Origin: Archangiaceae bacterium
GTDB taxonomy: Bacteria > Myxococcota > Myxococcia > Myxococcales > Myxococcaceae
DNA length: 64,000 bases
Assembly: GCA_016714225.1 (NCBI GenBank)
Contig: JADJNS010000048.1
Coordinates: forward strand, 1-64,000
Direction: 5' to 3'
Shown in pieces: positions 57,708-64,000 of this stretch (within the stretch, counting starts at the first letter, position 1; each line of letters starts with the position of its first letter). A program made the position numbers and the translations under genes. Below the pieces are notes generated by a model that saw only the letters and a list, made by a program, of their open reading frames with translations, was not told where the DNA came from and made no database searches.

Positions 57708-58106
57708 CTAACGCGGCACGTACCCCTCGGGCAGGGGGGCAGGAGTGACGGCGCGGTGCCAGAGCACGAAGGCGTAGAGGCCCGCCGAGAACACCAGCAG
57801 GGCGGCGCTCCAGGCCAGGGCCCGGCGTACCCACTGCCTGCTCGCCTCGGGGCCGGTGCGCCGCAGCGCGAGGCGCGCCAGGGCGAAGACCACGGCGCCG
57901 CTCAGCACCGACAGCAGCACGCGGCCGTAGAAGTCCATCGCCAGGGCGCTCGGCCGCACCTCGAAGCTGAAGCGCCGCTCGAGGGGGAAGTACCAGACCA
58001 GCGGCGTCGGCACGACCGACGAGACGAGGAAGGCGAGCGCGTACCCGGCCACCGCGAGGGCCCACGCCGCCGAGAGCCGCAGTCGTGCCGCCGCCGCGTC
58101 GTCCAT
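57708..58106 (-). CDS. Four-span membrane protein of the radical SAM operon
   Basis: 132 residues, predicted four helices (AAWALAVAGYALAFLVSSVV at the start). ATG 58106 shares its A with the stop of the preceding gene (TGATG). No family recognised. Likely forms a membrane complex with the protein encoded next to it. Confidence 0.7.
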   Translation of the reverse strand: MDDAAAARLRLSAAWALAVAGYALAFLVSSVVPTPLVWYFPLERRFSFEVRPSALAMDFYGRVLLSVLSGAVVFALARLALRRTGPEASRQWVRRALAWSAALLVFSAGLYAFVLWHRAVTPAPLPEGYVPR

Positions 58107-58624
58107 CAGAAGCTCTTCACGCTGGTGACCACGAGCCCCGAGACGATGGTGAAGGCGATGGTGAGCCACGTCCACACCGACGCGAGCGCGAACCAGCGGA
58201 AAATCTCGGGGTCGCGGTCGGGCTCGAGGCGGCGGCCGATGAAGAAGAGGGCAATCGCGCACGGCAGGCCGAGCGCCGCGACGTTCTCTTTCATGTCGAA
58301 GAGGTTCGAGGCCCACGGCTCGTGGCGGTCGAAGAACACGCCCCGCACGTGGTAGCGGAAGGTCGGGTAGATGAGCAGCCCCAGCGCGAAGGCGCCGACG
58401 AACGTGGCGGCCACCACCTGGGCGTAGATGCGCGCGAGCCGCGTCAGCCCGCGCTCGCCTCGCCACAGCCGCAGGCCGACCAGCGCGAGGTGGGTGCTCG
58501 CGCCGGCCAGCGCGACCGAGACCAGCGCGTGCAGCACCAGCATCGACCTCGCGCTGGAGAACAAGAACGTCGTGGTCGCTCCCATGAGGGCAGCCAGTAT
58601 CGTCCGAGCCGCCGGTTTCGCCAC
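58106..58624 (-). CDS. Membrane protein, first gene of the radical SAM operon
   Basis: 172 residues, about five hydrophobic segments; between them IYPTFRYHVRGVFFDRHEPW and NLFDMKENVAALGLP look conserved. GTG 58624 chosen; ATG 58585 is an alternative. No family can be named. Neighbour order suggests an envelope redox or modification unit with the radical SAM protein. Confidence 0.7.
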   Translation of the reverse strand: MAKPAARTILAALMGATTTFLFSSARSMLVLHALVSVALAGASTHLALVGLRLWRGERGLTRLARIYAQVVAATFVGAFALGLLIYPTFRYHVRGVFFDRHEPWASNLFDMKENVAALGLPCAIALFFIGRRLEPDRDPEIFRWFALASVWTWLTIAFTIVSGLVVTSVKSF

Positions 58625-58833
58625 TCCTGCGACTGAGCAGTGACGCTCGGGCGGCCGCGCGCATCATTTGCGTCGCGGCCCCACGGCGTCGCCCGCGCTT
58701 CAGTCGATACCTACCCGGGTGTCGGTGGGCACCCCAACTCTCACCACCGCGGTGCCCGTGAGCACCGTTGGCCTGGGTCGTGAACAGCGGCTCCCCAGAG
58801 CTTCTTCGAGACCACTTTGGGGAGAACGAACGA

Positions 58834-61800
58834 ATGACCAGATTCACGTGGGCCGTCACGACGGTGACGATGGTTGCGCTCGGCGCATGTCAGCGCGATG
58901 GCACGCATGACGCGGCGCAGCCGGTCGACCGGGCGCAGCAGGCCATCACCGACGTGCCGCCGACCCTGGTGATCACCAGCGGCGGCCTCTCGTGGGTAGA
59001 GGGCAGCGGCGCGACCGCGGTCGACCCCACCCTCTCGCTCACCGACCCCGACGGCCCCGACCTCGCGGGCGCCCGCGTCTCGGTCACCAGCGGCCTGGTT
59101 CCAGCGGAAGACCGGCTGGTGTTCGTGAACCAGAACGGCATCAGCGGCAGCTACAACACCTCGACCGGCGTGATGACGCTGACCGGCTCGGCGAGCGCCA
59201 GCGTGTACGAGGCGGCGATGCGCTCGGTGACGTACCAGAGCCTCGCGTCGACGCCGACCAACGGCGTGCGCACGGTCACCTTTTCCATCGGCGCCAACAG
59301 CCTCTACATGCCCGAGACCGGCCACTTCTACGAGTTCGTCACCTCGCCGGGCATCACCTGGACGGCGGCGAAGGCGGCGGCGGCGACGCGCAGCTACTTC
59401 GGCCTGCAGGGCTACCTGACCACCATCACCAGCGCGAACGAGAACGCCTTCGTGGCCAGCAAGCTCGCCGGCCAGGGGTGGATGGGCGCGAGCGACGAGG
59501 CGGTCGAGAACCTCTGGCGCTGGGTGACCGGCCCTGAAGGGCTCGAGAACGCCGGCGCGGGCCGCTACTTCTACCTGGGCAACACCGGCTGCGTGATTCC
59601 GTACGGCAACGGCACTCCGCAGAGCGGCTACTACCAGAACTGGTCGGGCTGCGAGCCGAACAACGCGGGCAACGAGGACTACGCCCACTTCCTCTCCGAC
59701 GGCACGTGGAACGACTACCCCAACGCGGTCGGGTCGATCGCCGGCTACGTCTGCGAGTACGGCGGCATGCCGGGCGACACCGTGGTGCAGCTGTCGGGCT
59801 CGCGCAACATCACCGTCAGCGCGCTGCCCCGCTACAACCTCGTGGCCTCGGCGGGCGCGGGCGGCACCGTGTCTCCCGCGAGCACCACCGCGGTGCGGCA
59901 GGGCGACAGCCTGGGCTACACCATCACCCCGTCGGCCGGGTACCACGTGGTCTCGCTGACCGTCGACGGCGCGCCGGTCGCGGTGGCCACCAGCTACACG
60001 TTCAGCAACGTCACCGCGGCGCACACCATCGCGGCGACGTTCTCGAACGTCTACACCGTGACGGTGACGCAGAGCCCGCACGGCACCCTCTCGCCGGGCA
60101 CCGCCTCGTACGCGGCCGGCGGCACCCCCTCGTTCTCCATCGCCGCCGCCTCGCAGTACAAGGTGAGCGACGTGCGCGTCGACGGCGTCTCGGTGGGCGC
60201 GGTCACCAGCTACGGCTTCACCGCGCTGTCGGCCGACCACACCCTCACCGCCAGCTTCGTGCTCATCGACACCCCGCCCACCCTGGTGGTGACCGACGGA
60301 GGCTCGCTGTGGACGGAAGACGACGCGCCGCTGGCCGTCGACCCCGCCCTCTCGCTCACCGACCCCGACGGCCCGAGCCTCGCCGGTGCGCGGGTGGCGT
60401 TCTCGAGCGGCTACGCGAGCGGCGAAGACCTGCTCGGCTTCACCGCGCAGAACGGCATCAACGGCACCTTCGTGGCCGCGACCGGCGTGCTGACCCTGAG
60501 CGGCACCGCCACCGTCGCGCAGTACGAGGCGGCGCTGCGCTCGGTCACGTATTCGAACAGCCGGGGCAACGCGACCACGCCGACCGCAGGCACCCGCCAG
60601 GTGACCTTCTCGGTGGGCGCGACCAGCCTCTACATGCCCGAGACCGACCACTTCTACGAGTTCGTCACCGCCACCGGCATCAGCTGGACGGCCGCGAAGG
60701 CGGCGGCGCCGACCCGCTACTACTACGGCCTGCAGGGCTACCTGGCCACCCCACCAGCGCGAACGAGAACGCGTTCGTGGCCGGCAAGCTCGCCGGCCAG
60801 GGTTGGTTCGGCGCCAGCGACGAGGCGTCGGAGGGCACGTGGCGCTGGGTCACCGGCCCCGAGGGGCTCGAGAACGGCGGCGTGGGCCGGTGGTTCTTCA
60901 ACCAGAACCTGAGCCTGTGCGGCTCGGGGGGCCCGCGCGGCACCGCGGTGGGCGGCTACTACCAGAACTGGGCGGGCTGCGAGCCGAACGACTCGGGCGG
61001 AGAGGACTACGCCCACTTCCTCACCAACGGCACGTGGAACGACTACCCCAACTCGGTGGGCAGCTCGATCGTCGGCTACGTGGTCGAGTACGGCGGCATG
61101 CCCAACGAGCAGCTGGTACAGCTCTCGGGCACGCGCGCGGTGCAGGTCGCGATTCTGCCGACCTTCGCCATCAGCGCGAGCGTGGTGGGCGCCAACGGCA
61201 GCCTCTCGCCGGCCGGCACCACCCAGGTGAAGAAGAACCACGGCCAGACCTACGCGTTCACGCCGGCGACCGGCTTTCACGTCGGCGCGGTCTCCATCGA
61301 CGGCGCGAGCGTCGCGGTGGCCGGCAGCTACACCTTCACCGCGGTGAGCGCGGCGCACACCCTCGCGGTGTCGTTCGCCATCAACACCTACGGGGTCAGC
61401 ACCACGAACGACGGCAACGGCGACGTGAGCTGCACCTCGCCGGTGAGCTGGGGCAGCAGCGCGAGCTGCACCATCACCCCCAGCTCGGGGTACCAGCTGT
61501 CGACCTTCACCGACAACGGCGCCGACCAGAAGAGCGCGGTGAGCGGCGGCGCGTACACCATCAGCAACGTGGTGGCCGACCACGCGGTGGCGGCGACGTT
61601 CAAGAAGTCGCTGGGCGGCGGCTGCTCGAGCGCGTCGGAGTGCGGCAGCGGCAGCTGCGTCGACGGGGTGTGCTGCAACAGCGCGTGCAACGGCCAGTGT
61701 GAAGCGTGCGCGCAGCCGGGGCAGGAGGGCACGTGCGTGGCGGTGAGCGGAGCTCCGGTGGGAGCTCGCACCGCCTGCACCGGGTTCGGCGGCGATGCCT

Positions 61801-64000
61801 GCGGCGGCTTCTGCGACGGCTCGCAGCGCGCGGCCTGCAGCTACCCCGGCGCGAGCACCGCGTGCCGGGCGGCTTCGTGCGCGTCGGGCACCGGCACCCT
61901 CGCCGCGGTGTGCGACGGCAGCGGCACCTGCCCTGGGGTGCAGACCCAGGCGTGCGATGCCTTCGTATGCGGCGCGAGCGCGTGCCTCACTTCGTGCGCG
62001 GCAGACGCCGAGTGCTCGAGCGGCAACTACTGCAACGCCGGGGTGTGCCAGCCGCAGCAGGGGGTCTCGACCTCGTGCAGCCGCGACGGCGAGTGCGGCA
62101 CCGGCCAGTGCGTCGACGGGGTGTGCTGCAACAGCGCCTGCAACGGTCAGTGTGAGGCCTGCGACGAGACCGGTCACGTGGGAGAGTGCGTGGCGGTGAG
62201 CGGCGCTCCGCACCGCGCTCGCGCGGCCTGCGACAGCGACGGCTCGTCGTGCGGCGGCAGCTGTGACGGCAACGCCCGCACCGCGTGCAGCTACCCCGAC
62301 GTGAGCGTGAGCTGCCGGGGGGCCTCGTGCGCCTCGGGCACCGCCACGCTGGCGGCGAGCTGCGATGCGCAGGGCCACTGCCCCGCGGTGCAGACGCAGT
62401 CGTGCGGCACCTTCGTGTGCGGCGCGAGCGCGTGCCTGGGCAACTGCAGCGCCGACACCGACTGCGCGAGCGGCAACTGGTGCTCGGGCGGCGTGTGCAC
62501 GCCCAAGGCCGTGGCGGGCGCTTCGTGCGGCGGCGACAACCAGTGCGGCAGCGGCTTCTGCACCGACGGGGTGTGCTGCAACGTGGCGTGCGGCGGTCAG
62601 TGCGAGGCGTGTGACGTGAGCGGCCGCGCCGGTGAGTGCGTGGCGGTGAGCGGCGCGCCCCACTCGGGCCGGCCCGGCTGCGCCACCGATGGCAGCGCGT
62701 GCGGCGGCTCGTGCGACGGCCTGGCCCGTGCGGCCTGCAGCTTCCCCACCGCGTCGACCCAGTGCCGTGCGCCGGGCTGCGCGACGGGCACCGCGACGCT
62801 GGCGGCGGCCTGCGACGGCCACGGCGCGTGCCCGGCCGAGCAGACGCAAGACTGCGGTCAGTTCGTGTGCGGCGCCACCGCGTGCCGCGGCGACTGCCTC
62901 GCCGACGCCGACTGCGCGAGCGGCAACTACTGCTCGGCCGGGGTGTGCGTCACCCAGAAGAGCGCGGGCGTGAGCTGCTCGGGCGCGAACCAGTGCGGCA
63001 CCGGTGAGTGCGTCGACGGCGTGTGCTGCAACGTGGCGTGCGGCGGTCAGTGCCAGGCGTGCGACGTCATCGGCCACGTGGGCACCTGCACCGCGGTGAG
63101 CGGCGCTCCCCACGGCGACCGGGTGGCCTGTGACAGCGACGGCACCTCGTGCGGCGGCAGCTGCGACGGCAGCGACGTGTCGGCGTGCAGCTACCCGGCG
63201 AGCGAGTGCCGGGCGGCGGCGTGCGCGGCGGGCACCGGTACGCTGGCGGCGACGTGCGACCACGGGCACTGCCCCGCGGTGCAGCAGCAGTCGTGCGGCC
63301 AGTTCGCCTGCGGCGCGAACGCGTGCAAGGGCGACTGCAGCGCTGACGCGCAGTGCGCGAGCGGCAACTGGTGCTCGGCGGGCGTGTGCAAGCCGAAGTC
63401 GGCGCCGGGCGCTTCGTGCGGCGGCGACAACCAGTGCGGCAGCGGCTTCTGCACCGACGGGGTGTGCTGCAACGTGGCCTGCGACGGCCAGTGTGAGGCG
63501 TGCGACGTGAGCGGCAGCGTGGGCACCTGCGCCCCCGCCGTCGGCGCTCCGCACGGGGGCCGCGACGCGTGCGCCAGCGACGACTCGCGGTGCGGTGGCG
63601 CGTGCGACGGCAGCCGCCGCAGCGCGTGCACCTACCCCGGCACCGGCACCTCGTGCGTGACGGCTTCTTGCGCGAGCGGCGTCGAGACCCACGGCAGCAG
63701 CTGCAACGGCTCGGGCGCGTGCGTGGCGCCGCAGACGGCGCTGTGCGGCAACTACGCCTGCGGTGAGAGCGCGTGCCGCAGCGGCTGCGCGAGCGACGCC
63801 GAGTGCGGCACCGACGGCGTGTGCATCGCCGGCGCGTGCGAGGCGAAGGCCGACCACACCCTGTGGTCGGTGCAGGGCGGCGCGGGCCTGGGCCTGGGCT
63901 GCAACGCGGCGGGCAACGGCACCGGCTTGATGGCGCTGCTGGTGCTGGCGGTGGCGCTGCGGCTGGCGCGGCGGCGCGCGGGGCAGGCGCTGGCGGTGGT
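58834..64000 (+). CDS. Giant surface protein: lectin-like domains, InlB-type repeats, Cys-rich repeats, MYXO-CTERM (frameshift near 60750; 3' end at window edge)
   Basis: ATG 58834 follows GGGGAG eight bases upstream; the signal ends VALGAC (lipobox-like). First half repeats a set: cadherin-like segment (TLSLTDPDGPDLAGARVSV), C-type-lectin-like domain with EPN and WND motifs (GCEPNNAGNEDYAHFL), then InlB-type repeats (GYHVVSLTVDGAPVAVATSY). The second lectin copy breaks near 60750 (GLQGYLAT, then out of frame); restoring one C in CCCC rejoins frame 3, open to the window edge. After that come five or more ~130-residue Cys-rich repeats (DGVCCNSACNGQCEAC). The last residues GLGLGCNAAGNGTGLMALLV and the ARRR cluster are a MYXO-CTERM tail. 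A surface adhesin is the likeliest role. Confidence 0.8.

Noticed and set aside
58741..60651. 636-residue minus-strand frame opposite the lectin gene
   Set aside because: Val/Arg/Gly/His-rich antisense reading of the lectin and InlB-type repeats; no independent domain.

Overview
The window reads as a fragment of a Myxococcota chromosome, most likely a predatory or soil myxobacterium. Reasons: very high G+C with strong GC-rich third codon positions, at least three MYXO-CTERM-type C-terminal tails, a Ser/Thr kinase with a PEGA domain, ELWxxDGT-repeat and FHA/TIGR02996-type proteins, cysteine-rich secreted repeat proteins, and many lipoproteins. No rRNA, tRNA, CRISPR array, transposase or phage gene was found. 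Coding density is high; the main non-coding stretches are 20680-21579, 23360-23834, 33807-34365 and 53571-53961.

Layout. 1-5.2 kb: M1 aminopeptidase (3' end off the window), a small lipoprotein, a DUF2079 membrane protein and a stand-alone PolX-type helix-hairpin-helix protein. 5.3-11.1 kb: PEGA kinase and three secreted cysteine-rich proteins, two of which share a 'CCWP' module. 11.2-20.7 kb: one 3172-residue TPR protein. 20.7-22.4 kb: a 58-unit octamer array ahead of phenylalanine hydroxylase (phhA). 22.4-23.8 kb: a fused AbiEi-like/DUF559 protein with ~118-bp repeats upstream. 23.8-31.2 kb: a compact operon on the minus strand with an amino acid:[carrier protein] ligase, DUF1839 protein, acyl-CoA dehydrogenase, GH2 beta-mannosidase-like enzyme and a double alpha/beta hydrolase; the expected carrier protein is reduced to an N-terminal remnant. 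31.2-36.6 kb: hydrolase, Lrp regulator plus aminotransferase, ELWxxDGT lipoprotein, HAD protein and a TIGR02265/DUF2378-like protein. 36.6-43 kb: a six-gene operon of three FHA paralogues, an ABC-2 exporter and an anchored protein. 43-47.8 kb: DUF420-like, AraC-type regulator, HTTM membrane protein and small lipoproteins. 47.8-53.6 kb: a three-gene vWA-like / MoxR ATPase / large-protein operon resembling the MoxR-vWA-beta-propeller ternary conflict systems. 54-58.6 kb: DNRLRE-metallophosphatase lipoprotein and a radical SAM/SPASM operon with membrane proteins. 58.8 kb to the end: a giant C-type-lectin, InlB-repeat, cysteine-rich, MYXO-CTERM surface protein.

Quality caveat. Five genes have single-base frame shifts at short G or C runs (near 9804, 35096, 48885, 52290 and 60750). 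This fits uncorrected homopolymer errors at least as well as biology. The break at about 31080 is different: it is not in a homopolymer and looks like a deletion that joined two genes.
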